The position numbers were made by a program, and so were the translations under genes. DNA of 64,000 nucleotides from SZUA-36 sp963749115 (GTDB lineage Bacteria > Pseudomonadota > Gammaproteobacteria > Xanthomonadales > SZUA-36): positions 124,001-188,000 of the forward strand of contig CAVVLP010000010.1 of NCBI GenBank assembly GCA_963749115.1, written 5' to 3'. The notes under the pieces are model-generated. The model was given only the letters and a program-made list of their open reading frames with translations, was not told where the DNA came from and did not search any database. Positions 37,340 to 47,982 of this stretch are shown here, piece after piece. Each line of letters starts with the position of its first letter. The stretch's first letter is position 1.

Positions 37340-39201
37340 ATGAGCTTTGTTGACGAACTCAAGCGCAGAAATGTCGTCCGTGTGGGTCTTGCCTACGGCA
37401 TAGCCGGCTGGGTTTTATTACAGGTTGCGGACCTGGTGCTGGAGAACATCGAAGCACCATCATGGGTTATCCAGGCCCTGATGCTGTTCGTCCTGCTCGG
37501 CTTCATTGCCTCATTGGTAATCGCCTGGGCTTACGAGATCACACCGGAAGGCATCAAGAAGGAATCCGAGATTGACCGCTCACAATCCATCGCCGGTCAT
37601 ACCGGCAAAAAACTGGACCGGATTATCATCGGGTTCCTGGTACTGGCGGTGGCAGTGCTGCTGCTTGAACGCTCGATGTCACCATCGGAAAAGGTGGCCG
37701 GCCCCATTGGTGAAGAAGAAGAAAAGGGGTCAGAGCCCTTTTCTCAAGAAGCTACGGTGCAAACAACCGGGCAAGGTGATGAGAAAAGGGCTCTGACCCC
37801 TTTTCTTCCATCCATCGCCGTCCTGCCCTTCGCAGACATGAGTCCGGAGCAGGACCAGGGTTATTTCTCGGATGGTATTTCCGAGGAGTTGCTGAATCTG
37901 CTGGTGCGCGTTGATGGCCTCAAGGTGGCGTCACGCACTTCCTCTTTCACCTACAAAGGCAGCAACCAAAACCTCGCTGAAATCGCTTCTGAATTAAAAG
38001 TCGATCATGTATTAGAGGGCAGTGTTCGAAAAGCGGATAACCGGATTCGCATAACGGCGCAGTTAATTGATGCCAGGACCGACCGGCATTTGTGGTCAGA
38101 ATCTTTTGACCGTGACTTGGTCGATATCTTTGCCATCCAGGACGAGATCGCCAATGCCATCGTGACTGCTTTAAGCACCGAACTTGGCATTCTTCAGGAT
38201 ACCCGGCCATATCGGTCGCCACGGCCACCGAGAACCTGGATGCCTACGAGTTGTACCTGAAAGCCCGTGGATTGTTCATCGCCCGCCAGCAACTGGAACA
38301 AAGCATCGCCTTGTATGAGCGTGCTGTAGAACTTGACCCCGAATTTGCACGCGCCTGGGAGGGTCTGGCGGCTGTATATGCCGTTGTCGAATCGTGGCAA
38401 ATCACGGGGCGCGACTGGGGCAAACTGGCCATACAGGCTGCTGAGCGCGCGCTTGAATTGAATCCCGGGCTTTCCACACCATGGGCAGTCATGGGCGAAG
38501 TCATAAAGGATAATGGAGATTATATCTCCGGCATGGACAACAAAAATCGCGCCATACAACTGGACACTTCCAACGCCACAAACTATCTCTGGCGCGGTAT
38601 TGACTACTCGACACTGGGGTTCCAAACCGAGGCCATGGCAGATTTTAGGCGCTGCCTGGAAATCGACCCGGCTTATGTGAATTGCAAGCGTCACCTCGCT
38701 TTAAGTTCAATGATCGTAAATGATAATGAGCGGGCCTTTTCACTGATTCAACAAATTGCAGGTGTTGGTCTTACACACCCCTTCCACATGCATTACATGC
38801 AACGATTCGTGTCTGTGGGTAACCGATTGGCCGCCAGCTTACTGCTGTTCACCGTGGCTGGCTCTGATCCGACATTTCCGTTCACTACCGTACTTGATGC
38901 GATGGAATTTCCGGAGAGAGATCATACCCGCGGTCTTGAAAAACTGCTGAACTGGAGGGAGAAATCCGGTTCCACTCCCGCATTCTTTCCCATCCTGATG
39001 GCCGCATGTAATGCGTACCACCTCGTAGAGCCGGACGCATACCAAAACCGCTGGGTGTGGTTAAAAGAAAACGCAGGTTTCAGGGTGTCTGAATATTTCG
39101 CGCCAATGATGACAACGATCGGCGCACTCGCCTACTGGCGGGAAAAGGGTTTCCCACCCGGTTGCCGTCCCGTGGGCGAAGAGGATTTCGAGTGTGATTA
39201 G
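37340..39201 (+). CDS. T7: 3TM-TolB-like-TPR protein, frameshifted, tail A
   Basis: The ATG at 37340 has GGAG eight bases upstream. The anchor has a KKESEIDRSQSI loop. The linker carries the longest palindrome, read as EKGSEPFSQEATVQ...EKRALTPFLP. The TolB-like domain (about residues 157-290) is nearly the same as in T6. At about 38202 one C is missing from a run of Cs that T6 has as CCCC (ILQDTP-AISVATATENLDAY in T6), which shifts the frame. The second part continues from 38251 (MYLKARGLFIARQQLEQSI) with TPRs and ends AYWREKGFPPGCRPVGEEDF plus cysteine, tail A. The joined length is about 620 residues, matching T6. Confidence 0.83.
37721..37805. repeat. perfect 25-bp-arm palindrome in T7 linker, translated
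   Basis: This CCC-type copy has arms of 25 bases with no mismatch (GAAAAGGGGTCAGAGCCC... and its complement, 37721-37745 and 37781-37805) around a 35-base centre. It is entirely within the open frame of T7. Confidence 0.9.
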
Positions 39202-39263
39202 CACCACCCACAAAACAGTACCCCGGAGAGTGGGCAAAGTTCACCCTCCCGACGGAGATACAA

Positions 39264-41504
39264 ATGAGTTTCTTTGAAGAACTGAAACGCAGAAACGTCA
39301 TACGCGTGGCGATCGCCTATGGTGTGGCGGCCTGGTTCATTCTGCAATTGGCCGATGTGGTACTGGAAAACATCGGTGCACCGGAGTGGGTGATGCAGAC
39401 CGTCATGCTGTTGCTGGCAGCAGGTTTCCCATTGGTGGTGATATTTGCCTGGGCGTTTGAGATGACACCCGAAGGTATCAAGAAGGAAAAGGATGTAGAT
39501 CGGAGTCAGTCCATTACATCCGTTACCGGCCGTAAGCTGGACCGTATGATCATCGGTATCCTCACTATAACCGTTGCCTACCTTCTGATTGATAAACTGG
39601 TTTTACAAGACAGCACTCCCGCTCCGGCACAGACCGTGCAATCTGAACCGGTTGAGACTGAAGCGCCTGCAGACTCCGGCCCATCTGTCGCTGTTTTACC
39701 CTTCATTAATATGAGCGGTGACAAGGAGAACGAGTATTTCTCTGATGGCTTAACTGAAACCCTGTTGCATATGCTGGCCCAGCTACCCAATCTGCGGGTC
39801 GCTGCTCGTACCTCCTCTTTTGCATTCAAAGGAAAGGATACGGGTATCACTGAAATCTCCAGGACACTTGGTGTTGCGCATGTGCTTGAGGGCAGCGTGC
39901 AAAAAGCCGGTAACCGGGTGCGTATCACTGCGCAATTAATACGTGCAAATGATGGCTTCCATGTCTGGTCACAAAGTTACGATCGAAATCTGGATGATAT
40001 CTTCGCGATACAGGATGAAATTGCGAAAGATGTCGCCGGTGCATTGGACGCGTCTTTGCTTGGCGGTAGTGACCAACCAACATTGAGTGTTAACACCTCC
40101 AACCTGTCCGCCTATGAAAGCTATTTGAAAGGCCTGGAACAACAGGCCATTTTCTCCTATAGCAGTCTCGAAATCGCAGAAAACCATTTCAAACAGGCGC
40201 TGGCACACGACCCTGCATTTACCGATGCCCGGTTGTCATTGATACGCAATTACATGATGAAGCACGGCACCGGACTGCTTAATGATGAAGAATTGGCCAC
40301 TTTAACAGTTCCGTTGATCAGGCAGGTGCGTGAGCAGCAACCCGATAACCGCCTGACCCGTGCATTTGAACTGGCCATCTCGGTACGTAGATTCGACTCG
40401 GGTAAAAGCAAAGATGAAAGGCAACAGGAGTTAGAAGAGTTACGCAATCTGCTTCCTCTGATCCCCAGCGAAACCTACGTCCGGCAAATTGTTGCGGGTA
40501 TGATAAATTTTTACTTCAAGCAACCTGGGCAGGCCATCGAGATCATCCAGGCGGGCCTATTGGTCGACCCCCTGGAGGCTGAGTTATACAGCATGCTTGG
40601 CAATATCTACCGGGATCAACAAAAGCTGGACCTGGCACTTGAAAACTTACAAAGAGCACAACAACTGGCGCCCGAAAAACCGAACATCTACTCCGCTCTG
40701 GCCTTGCTTGAAAAAGACAGGAACAACTTGCTGGCTGCGCTGAACTGGCAGAGAAAAGCAACCGAGGTAGATCCGCAGGATCATGAACTGGCCACTTTGA
40801 TCGCGATAGATCTCTACGACCTGAACCTGCATGAAGAAGGTGACCGCTGGCTTGCCCGTGTTGCCGCACTGGTTCCGGATTCACCCACCCAACTCAACCT
40901 TGAGATCGAACGTGCGAAGGCCAGGAATGAGTTTGACCAGGCGATCGCCCTGGCGGAAAAGGTGATCATCGCGCAAGAACCCGAACGGAATGGTTCCTTT
41001 GCCAACCCCCTGTTCACCTATGCCGACCTGATGCTGGATAACGGCAAGGCCAAACAGGCCTACGATTTTCTGGTTTCGTTGCGCCCGGAAATAGTGGACT
41101 ACAGCGTGCTCCCGGTCGGCGTTGAGGGTGTGATGATGCAAATGGCCACCGTCAAGCTGATGACCGGTTTTAAAAGCCCGGAGGAATGTGAACAGGCATG
41201 GCTACAGATCGTCTCACGCTGGGACGAACTCGGCTTTCCCTGGCGCGACCCAAAAAACGGCCAGTTGATGGATAACTACATCATCACGGGCGATATACCC
41301 GCCGCAGTTGAGAGTTATCTGTTCCGATTGAATCGACCAATGGCAACCAACCTCTCCCGGCATAAACGCAACGAAAAGGTTTTCCGGGCCGCCGTGTATG
41401 CAGACCCTGTCGTGGCAAGCCGTTTGTCTGAACTGGACGAGGAGTTCGACAAGCTTCGTGACCAGGTCTCTGAATTGATGCAGGAACCGGAGTGGAACCA
41501 ATGA
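39264..41504 (+). CDS. T8: 3TM-TolB-like-TPR protein, tail B
   Basis: The gene is intact at 746 residues; the ATG has GGAG upstream. The anchor has IAYGVAAWFILQLADVVLENIG. The linker (about 113-140) is acidic and has no palindrome. The TolB-like domain (about 141-272) belongs to a subgroup shared with T9 and T10, with SDGLTETLLHMLAQLPNLRVAA and EGSVQKAGNRVRITAQL. The long TPR region includes ENHFKQALAHDPAFTDARLSL, IEIIQAGLLVDPLEAELYSM and ENLQRAQQLAPEKPNIYSAL. It ends ASRLSELDEEFDKLRDQVSE and then P-E-W-N-Q, tail B. The stop overlaps the T9 ATG. Confidence 0.9.
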   Translation: MSFFEELKRRNVIRVAIAYGVAAWFILQLADVVLENIGAPEWVMQTVMLLLAAGFPLVVIFAWAFEMTPEGIKKEKDVDRSQSITSVTGRKLDRMIIGILTITVAYLLIDKLVLQDSTPAPAQTVQSEPVETEAPADSGPSVAVLPFINMSGDKENEYFSDGLTETLLHMLAQLPNLRVAARTSSFAFKGKDTGITEISRTLGVAHVLEGSVQKAGNRVRITAQLIRANDGFHVWSQSYDRNLDDIFAIQDEIAKDVAGALDASLLGGSDQPTLSVNTSNLSAYESYLKGLEQQAIFSYSSLEIAENHFKQALAHDPAFTDARLSLIRNYMMKHGTGLLNDEELATLTVPLIRQVREQQPDNRLTRAFELAISVRRFDSGKSKDERQQELEELRNLLPLIPSETYVRQIVAGMINFYFKQPGQAIEIIQAGLLVDPLEAELYSMLGNIYRDQQKLDLALENLQRAQQLAPEKPNIYSALALLEKDRNNLLAALNWQRKATEVDPQDHELATLIAIDLYDLNLHEEGDRWLARVAALVPDSPTQLNLEIERAKARNEFDQAIALAEKVIIAQEPERNGSFANPLFTYADLMLDNGKAKQAYDFLVSLRPEIVDYSVLPVGVEGVMMQMATVKLMTGFKSPEECEQAWLQIVSRWDELGFPWRDPKNGQLMDNYIITGDIPAAVESYLFRLNRPMATNLSRHKRNEKVFRAAVYADPVVASRLSELDEEFDKLRDQVSELMQEPEWNQ

Positions 41505-43747
41505 GCCTGTTTAAAGAATTAAAACGCCGCAACGTATTCCGCGTAGGTATAGCCTACACGGTAGTCGCATGGCTGGTCGCACAGGTGGTTGACCTGGTGC
41601 TGGAGAATTTCGGTGCGCCGGACTGGTTCATGCGCTCGTTGCTGGTTGTCCTCGTTGCCGGTTTACCACTCGCATTGGTATTTGCCTGGGCTTTCGAGAT
41701 GACACCGGAAGGCCTCAAGAAGGAAAAAGATGTAGACCGCAGTAAATCAGTTACCCATCAGACCGGCCGCAAACTGGACCGGATGATCATTGGCATCATG
41801 GCAGTGGTGATCGCGATTTTGGTTCTTGACAGGTTTGTACTCAAAGATGACCTGGGCCAATCGGTTCCCGGTAATGATTCGCAGGCAATCGAAATTGTAG
41901 AGACAACGGAACCCGTTGTTGAAACCGGCCCATCGGTGGCAGTACTGCCCTTTATCAACATGAGCGGCGATGCCGATAACGAGTACTTCTCGGATGGCTT
42001 GACCGAAACCCTTCTGCATATGTTGGCCCAGTTACCCAAACTCCGGGTTGCCGCCCGCACCTCTTCGTTCGCGTTCAAAGGCACGAACACAGGCATTGAG
42101 GAAATCTCCAAAACCCTCGGTGTTGCCCATGTGCTTGAAGGCAGCGTGCAAAAAGCCGGTAACCGTGTGCGTATTACCGCGCAGTTGATCCGCGCCGATG
42201 ATGGATTCCATGTCTGGTCACAGAACTACGACCGCACTCTGGAGGATATCTTCGCCATCCAGGATGAGATCGCAACCGACGTGGCCAATGCGCTGGATTC
42301 ATCATTGTTGGGTGGCGGTAATGATATTCACAATGTAGATACAAACAACTTATCCGCATATGAGGCCTACCTGAAGGCCCGGGAACAACAAGCTATATAC
42401 TCATTTGCGAGCCTGCCTCAGGCGCAAAGACTACTGAAAGAGGCTTTAGCCGCTGACCCGGGATTTAATGACGCCAAACTCGCATTGGCAAGCAACTACA
42501 GGCTGATGTCGTGGACCGGAATCATTGACGAAGATGAGGCCCAGCGACAGTCTTTTCCGCTGATCGAGCAAGTATTGGAGTCTGACCCGGGAAACTACCT
42601 TGCCCGGGCATTAAAGTTGCAAACTGAATTAGGTATCAACGATCAGTTTGTTCCGGAAGAGCGAACACGCAAGTTCCAGGAACTGCGCGATTTATTACCG
42701 CTCCTGCCAGAAAGCTCAGATTTGCGTGAGAGGGTTGCAAACCAGCTTGGATTTGTTCAGGTCCGGGAACAGGAAGCCGTTGAAGTGCTTGAGGCCGGTT
42801 TGCTGATTGATCCCTTGTCTGCAATTCTGCATGAAGCGCTCGGTAAAACATTCAGACGAATGGGCCGATACGATGAGGCCATGGAGTCGTTGCAACGTGC
42901 CCTGACGCAACAGCCTGACAACCCCAACATTTACTTTGATATCGCGGATGTTAAGGCCGATCTCGGTGACCTCAATGGTGCATTGGAATGGCGCCGCAGG
43001 GCGATCGAGGTTGACCCACAGGATCACGAACTGCCCGCCGAACTTGCAGAGGCGTTGTTTTACCTCGGAATGCTGGAGGAGGGAAATCGCTGGGCTGCAA
43101 GATCAATTGCAATGGCACCCCAATCCGCTGTCGGTCGAAAAGTGCGGTTGCAACAGGCCTATGCGAGTGGAGATCGGGAACAGGCGCTGCTACTGGCGCA
43201 AAGCATGATCAAAGACCAGGTCTCAATACGGCAAGGGTCACTAGCCGCCGCACTTGACATACACAACGAGCTGATGTCCGCCAGCGATCGAGAGCAGGAG
43301 GCATACGATTTCCTGCTTTCCGTCAGGCCTGAGTTGGAGGACTTTGCAACATTTCCGGGCGACTGGAAAGGTATGCTTATGCAAAGACGAATGATACTGC
43401 TCATGCATGCATTCAAATCACCTGAAGAAACAAGGCAGGCATGGCTGGGATTCACCGCGAATTTGGATCGAGCCTTTCCCCGTTGGCGAAAATCCACAGA
43501 AAACCAGGTTCTCAATGAACTCATGCAGGGCCGGTATGACGAAGCCGAACGATTGGCCATTGATGTTCACCTGTCACAACCGGTTGCAAGCAATCTTCGT
43601 CGTGTTGAAGAACTCCAGGGGGCTGAGTTTGGAGCCATCAACCAAAGACCGGAACTGATGGCGCGTATGTCAGAAGTGCAATTGGAAAAAGCCAAACTGC
43701 GTGGTGGTGTCAGCGAGATGATGCTTAAGCCGGAGTGGCAGCAATAG
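41501..43747 (+). CDS. T9: 3TM-TolB-like-TPR protein, tail B
   Basis: The gene is intact at 748 residues and starts inside the last codons of T8 (ATGA). The anchor has VAWLVAQVVDLVLENFGAPDWFMRSLLVVLVAGLP and a LKKEKDVDRSKSV loop. The linker has no palindrome and is acidic. The TolB-like domain has DADNEYFSDGLTETLLHMLA and is most like T10. TPR units include RLLKEALAADPGFNDAKLAL, VEVLEAGLLIDPLSAILHEAL and ESLQRALTQQPDNPNIYFDI. The end ARMSEVQLEKAKLRGGVSE then P-E-W-Q-Q is tail B. Only two bases separate it from T10. Confidence 0.9.
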   Translation: MSLFKELKRRNVFRVGIAYTVVAWLVAQVVDLVLENFGAPDWFMRSLLVVLVAGLPLALVFAWAFEMTPEGLKKEKDVDRSKSVTHQTGRKLDRMIIGIMAVVIAILVLDRFVLKDDLGQSVPGNDSQAIEIVETTEPVVETGPSVAVLPFINMSGDADNEYFSDGLTETLLHMLAQLPKLRVAARTSSFAFKGTNTGIEEISKTLGVAHVLEGSVQKAGNRVRITAQLIRADDGFHVWSQNYDRTLEDIFAIQDEIATDVANALDSSLLGGGNDIHNVDTNNLSAYEAYLKAREQQAIYSFASLPQAQRLLKEALAADPGFNDAKLALASNYRLMSWTGIIDEDEAQRQSFPLIEQVLESDPGNYLARALKLQTELGINDQFVPEERTRKFQELRDLLPLLPESSDLRERVANQLGFVQVREQEAVEVLEAGLLIDPLSAILHEALGKTFRRMGRYDEAMESLQRALTQQPDNPNIYFDIADVKADLGDLNGALEWRRRAIEVDPQDHELPAELAEALFYLGMLEEGNRWAARSIAMAPQSAVGRKVRLQQAYASGDREQALLLAQSMIKDQVSIRQGSLAAALDIHNELMSASDREQEAYDFLLSVRPELEDFATFPGDWKGMLMQRRMILLMHAFKSPEETRQAWLGFTANLDRAFPRWRKSTENQVLNELMQGRYDEAERLAIDVHLSQPVASNLRRVEELQGAEFGAINQRPELMARMSEVQLEKAKLRGGVSEMMLKPEWQQ

Positions 43748-43749
43748 TC

Positions 43750-46000
43750 ATGAGTTTTTTTAAAGAATTAAAACGCCGAAACGTGTTCCGCGTCGGCATC
43801 GCTTACACGGTGGCCACGTGGCTGCTGATACAGGTGACTGATACAGTTTTCCCCCGCATCGGTTTACCTGATTCAGCAGTCACGCTGGTCATCGCTTTAC
43901 TCGTGATCGGCTTCATCCCCGCGCTGATTTTTGCCTGGGCATTCGAAATGACCCCGGAAGGCCTCAAACGCGAAAAAGATGTCGATCGCACGCAGTCTAT
44001 CACGCCGACCACGGGCCGCAAGCTCGACCGGATGATCATTGGTATTCTGACTGTTGCAGTTGGCTACCTGTTGATAGACAAGCTGGTTTTAAAAGGGTCA
44101 GAGCCCTTTTCTCAACAACCCGCGGCGCAGGTATCTGAAGGCAGTGGTGAGAAAAGGGCTCTGATCCCGGCCGCAGAGACTGGTCCGTCGGTAGCGGTCT
44201 TGCCGTTCGTCAATATGAGCGGCGATGCCGACAATGAGTATTTTTCAGATGGCTTGACAGAAACCCTGTTGCACATGCTGGCGCAGTTGCCGGATTTACG
44301 GGTTGCTGCGCGCACCTCTTCATTCGCTTTTAAAGGAAAAGACCTGGGAATCGAGGAAATATCAAAGGCGCTCGGTGTCGAGCATATCCTGGAAGGCAGC
44401 GTACAAAAAGCCGGCAACCGGGTGCGCATAACCGCTCAGCTAGTCCGCGGTGAAGATGGGTTCCATGTCTGGTCACAGAATTATGATCGAACCCTGGAAG
44501 ATATTTTCGCCATCCAGGACGAGATCGCGGCTGATGTCGCCGGCGTGCTGGATGCGAAGCTGCTTGACGGCGGCGCCAAGATTGCCCATATCGAAACCAG
44601 CAACCTTGGCGCCTACGACACCTATCTGCGAGCTCTGGAACAGCAGGCCATCGGCTCCTATGGCAGCCTGTCAACTGCCGAAAGCCTTTTTAAACAAGCA
44701 CTTGGCGCCGACCCCGGGTTTATCGATGCCAAGCTGGGTCTGGCACGAAACTATCTGATGCAGCTGAATACCGGTCTGATCAACCAAACGCAAACACTAC
44801 AGGGGATATCGCCTTTGCTGAGCCAGGTTCGCGAAGTACAACCAGACAACAGGCTCGCCAGGGCCCTTGAATTACTTGTCCCATTGAATCCTGAGACTCT
44901 GATCACCCAGGAAGCTTTGCGTGCAGCAACAGACGAGCTACTTTTATTGTTGCCCATGATTCCATCCGAGACTTATGTACGCGGTTATACCGCCCGTGCA
45001 ATCGCGTTTGGGCTCAACCAACCAGAGGTTGCACTGGAAGTGCTCGAGTCCGGATTCTTGTTCGATCCATTGGCGGCGGAGCTTTATGCCGCACAGGGTA
45101 ATGTATATACAAAAATGCATCGCTATGAAGATGCCCGCAACGCCTATCTCAAAGCTGTTGAGCTGGACCCGCTCGACCCAAATCATTTCAGCCGGATGTC
45201 GGTCGTTTCCGGGCATCTTGGGGATGTCACCGGCATTTTCGAATGGCGTTTGAAAAATGTAGAGGCGGATCCACAGGACCATGAAGTTGCCGGACACATG
45301 GCCAGGGCATTTTACGAGTGGGGGTTACCGGAAGTAGGTGACCTTTGGATGGAGCGTGTCAGGGCATTGGCACCCAGCTCAGACATACTGCAACGCCTGA
45401 TGATCGACCGGGCCTATTCCCGGGCGGATTCCGTCGAGTTGATCGCGGTAGCGCAGAAAATGATCGCTGCACCCGCGAGTATGCGGCAGGACACATTTCC
45501 CACGGCTCTTTTCAGTTATCGTCAATATATGAGCAAGGCCGGCCGTTACGAAGAGGGTTACGAATTCCTGACGGGACAGCGACCGGATATCAAAGAGTTT
45601 GATCAATTGCCGGAAGATATACAAGGTGTCCTGATGCAGTGGGCAAGCATAGAGTTGATGAGCGGCTTCAAAAGCACGGAAGCAAGTAATAGCCATCTGG
45701 CAAATATTCTCCAGTAACCTGAAGGCACAGGGTCCCTGGTGGTTTGACGACCCGGGAAACCAGTCAGCTGACTTTCTTTTCTCCGGTGATCTCGACTCCG
45801 CCATAGAAAAAGCAAGGGAAGATCTGGCTCAGCCACTCTCAAGCTGGCCGATTCGCGGTGAGGTATGGGACGACCCCATCTGGGCCCAGATAACATCTGA
45901 ACCCGAAATCGCCGCGCGTCTGTCTGAATTGAAACGTGAAAAACAAATGGCCCGTGAACAGATCAACGACATGCTGCAAGGGCCGGAGTGGATTAAGTGA
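43750..46000 (+). CDS. T10: 3TM-TolB-like-TPR protein, frameshifted, tail B
   Basis: The first 203 bases are nearly identical to T11, with only three differences, while the rest of the gene groups with T8 and T9. The outer loop is FPRIGLPDSAVTLVIALLVIG. The linker holds a translated palindrome (KGSEPFSQQPAAQVSEGSGE). The TolB-like domain is of the TETLLHMLAQLP subgroup. TPRs include LFKQALGADPGFIDAKLGL and AYLKAVELDPLDPNHFSRM. Near 45684 an extra A shifts the frame and gives a false stop at 45717. The other frame continues AIWQIFSSNLKAQGPWWFDD to ARLSELKREKQMAREQINDM and P-E-W-I-K, tail B, ending at 46000. The joined length is about 750 residues, like T8 and T9. Confidence 0.83.
44094..44168. 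repeat. palindromic insertion in T10 linker, translated
   Basis: CCC-type arms AGGGTCAGAGCCCTTTTCTC (44094-44113) and a near-complement at 44149-44168 with one mismatch flank a 35-base centre. The copy lies in the same linker position as in T7 and is read in frame. Confidence 0.85.
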
Positions 46001-46044
46001 TAGCAGTCAGCACAATCAATCAAACATCGTCAGGAGGGGAAACC

Positions 46045-46080
46045 ATGCCCACCTTACGGAGACAAGATGAGCTTTTTTAA
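46045..46080 (+). CDS. possible 11-codon leader peptide overlapping T11 start
   Basis: An AGGAGG lies six to seven bases before an ATG that opens a short frame, M-P-T-L-R-R-Q-D-E-L-F, ending at a TAA inside T11. It overlaps the T11 start (46067) in another frame. It has the best ribosome site in the region and could couple translation to T11, but nothing shows that it is expressed. Confidence 0.3.
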   Translation: MPTLRRQDELF

Positions 46081-47982
46081 AGAATTAAAACGCCGCAACG
46101 TGTTCCGCGTCGGCATCGCTTACACGGTGGCCACGTGGCTGCTGATACAGGTGACTGATACAGTTTTCCCCCGCATCGGTTTACCTGATTCAGCAGTCAC
46201 GCTGGTCATCGCTTTACTCGTGATCGGCTTTATCCCCGCGCTGATTTTTGCCTGGGCATTCGAAATGACACCGGATGGTATCAAGCGCGAAAAAGATGTC
46301 GACCGCTCCCAGTCCATCGCACCGGTTACCGGTCGTAAGCTGGACCGCGTGATCATCGGGGTTTTGACGGTTCTTGTTGCTTATCTGCTGATAGACAAGC
46401 TGGTTTTGGTGGATTCAGAACCCTTACCTCAAAACACGACGGTGCAGGTATCCGAAACTGACAGCGACATTGACACTCTGGCGCCTTCAGATACAACTGC
46501 CGATGAGGCTATTAGCGAGCAATCGGTCGCCGTACTACCTTTCGTTTCGATGAGTAGTGGTGAGGACGATAGTTATTTTGCCGATGGTCTAACCGAGGAA
46601 ATCCTGAACTCCCTGGCGCGGCTACCCGAATTACTGGTCACTGCACGCACCTCTTCGTTCCACTTCAAAGACAAAAATATGCCGATCCCGGAAATTGCTG
46701 CAACCCTGGGGGTAAAGCACATTGTCGAGGGATCTGTCCGCCGTTCCGGTGATCGTGTACGTATCACCGCGCAACTCGTGCGCGCCGAAGACGGTTTTCA
46801 CCTGTGGTCAGATACCTATGACCGGACGCTTGAAGACGTCTTCGCGGTCCAGGAGAATATTGCAGAAAATATAGCCGAGACACTGGATGTTGTGCTCAAT
46901 GAAGAAAAGCGGCAAAGGATGCGTGATGCCCGCATAGAGGATGTCGAGGCCTTTATTGCTTACCAGAAGGGTATCGAAATGATGGAGAAGGCACATGCTA
47001 TCTCCGACCCCGTCGATCTGCTTCCCGAAGCCAACCGGTTTTTCGACCAGGCGTTGGCGCTGGTCCCGTCAATTACCAATGCACAGATGGAACGAACGGA
47101 TCTTTTCGGACATATTCTTTTTAGCAATGCTGCTGGTATTAAAACTTACACTCCGGCTGAACTTGAAGAGGCCCTGGAGCAACTCCTGGCCGGACTCACA
47201 CAGGCGGCCCGCTATACGCAATCAGACGCGCAACGTGCATATATTGAGGCCGAGCGTGCCGAGTTTTCTGATGACTGGTCAGGAATTCCTGCCAAACTTG
47301 AACGCGCATTTCAGACCGAGGAGTGTTATGCCGTCAACTGGGTCTCTTCATTGGCAGTATTTTTGGCTGGGCAGAACAGGTAGCCGCTCATTACGAAAGG
47401 TTGATGCGATGTGACCCATTAAGTGGGTTATATGTAGCCATGGGTGCTCAATTCTTAATCTGGGCAGACCAATCGGAGCGGGCCATCGAGGTGACCAGTC
47501 AGTTCCTTGACAAAGGCGAATTTCAGCCCTGGGCTGATGACATCCGTTTCGCAGCGATACTGGCTTCCGGCAACAATCACGATGCACTTGACCTGTATGC
47601 CCCAAATCCCGAGGGGAGCTTTTACGAGGTGCCCCGAAAAATACTTGCCTATGCAATTGATAATGAAATCGACCGAGCCAGGGAAATACTTGAAGTAGCA
47701 AAGAACGAAGCCCCGGTCAATGACAGCACTTTGCTAATGGCTGAAGCCGCACTCGGTAACAGGGAAGCAGCGAACGCTTATGCCAGCACACTGGACGCCC
47801 GTTTTGCAGGCCCGTTTATCCTGGCCGAAACGGTGAAGGGTTGTTTTTGTGGCGCACCTTTCGATCTGGAGGCAACACCCAACTTCAAGAAACGCATAGA
47901 AGAAGCCGGTTTTAACTGGCCGCCCCCATCCCCCATCAAGTATCGCTACCGGCCATTACCAGGACGATCCCGATATGGCTGA
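46067..47982 (+). CDS. T11: 3TM-TolB-like-TPR protein, frameshifted, tail C
   Basis: The anchor is almost identical to T10, but the linker lacks the palindrome (VDSEPLPQNTTVQVSETDSD). The TolB-like domain has an unusual DDSYFADGLTEEILNSLARLPELLVTA and EGSVRRSGDRVRITAQL. Past it the protein differs from all others: few canonical TPRs, FFDQALALVPSITNAQMERTDLF, and AARYTQSDAQRAYIEAE. One missing T near 47340 shifts the frame; the other frame continues LGLFIGSIFGWAEQVAAHYERL. The tail is FCGAPFDLEATPNFKKRIEEAGF and W-P-P (tail C). Its last codons (about 47945-47982) run into a relic of another copy, giving an odd end YRPLPGRSRYG. The joined length is about 638 residues. Confidence 0.78.

Noticed and set aside
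26741..44168. The repeated palindromes as a CRISPR array
   Set aside because: Copies are kilobases apart, each is an inverted repeat within a coding linker, and there are no regularly spaced direct repeats or cas genes.
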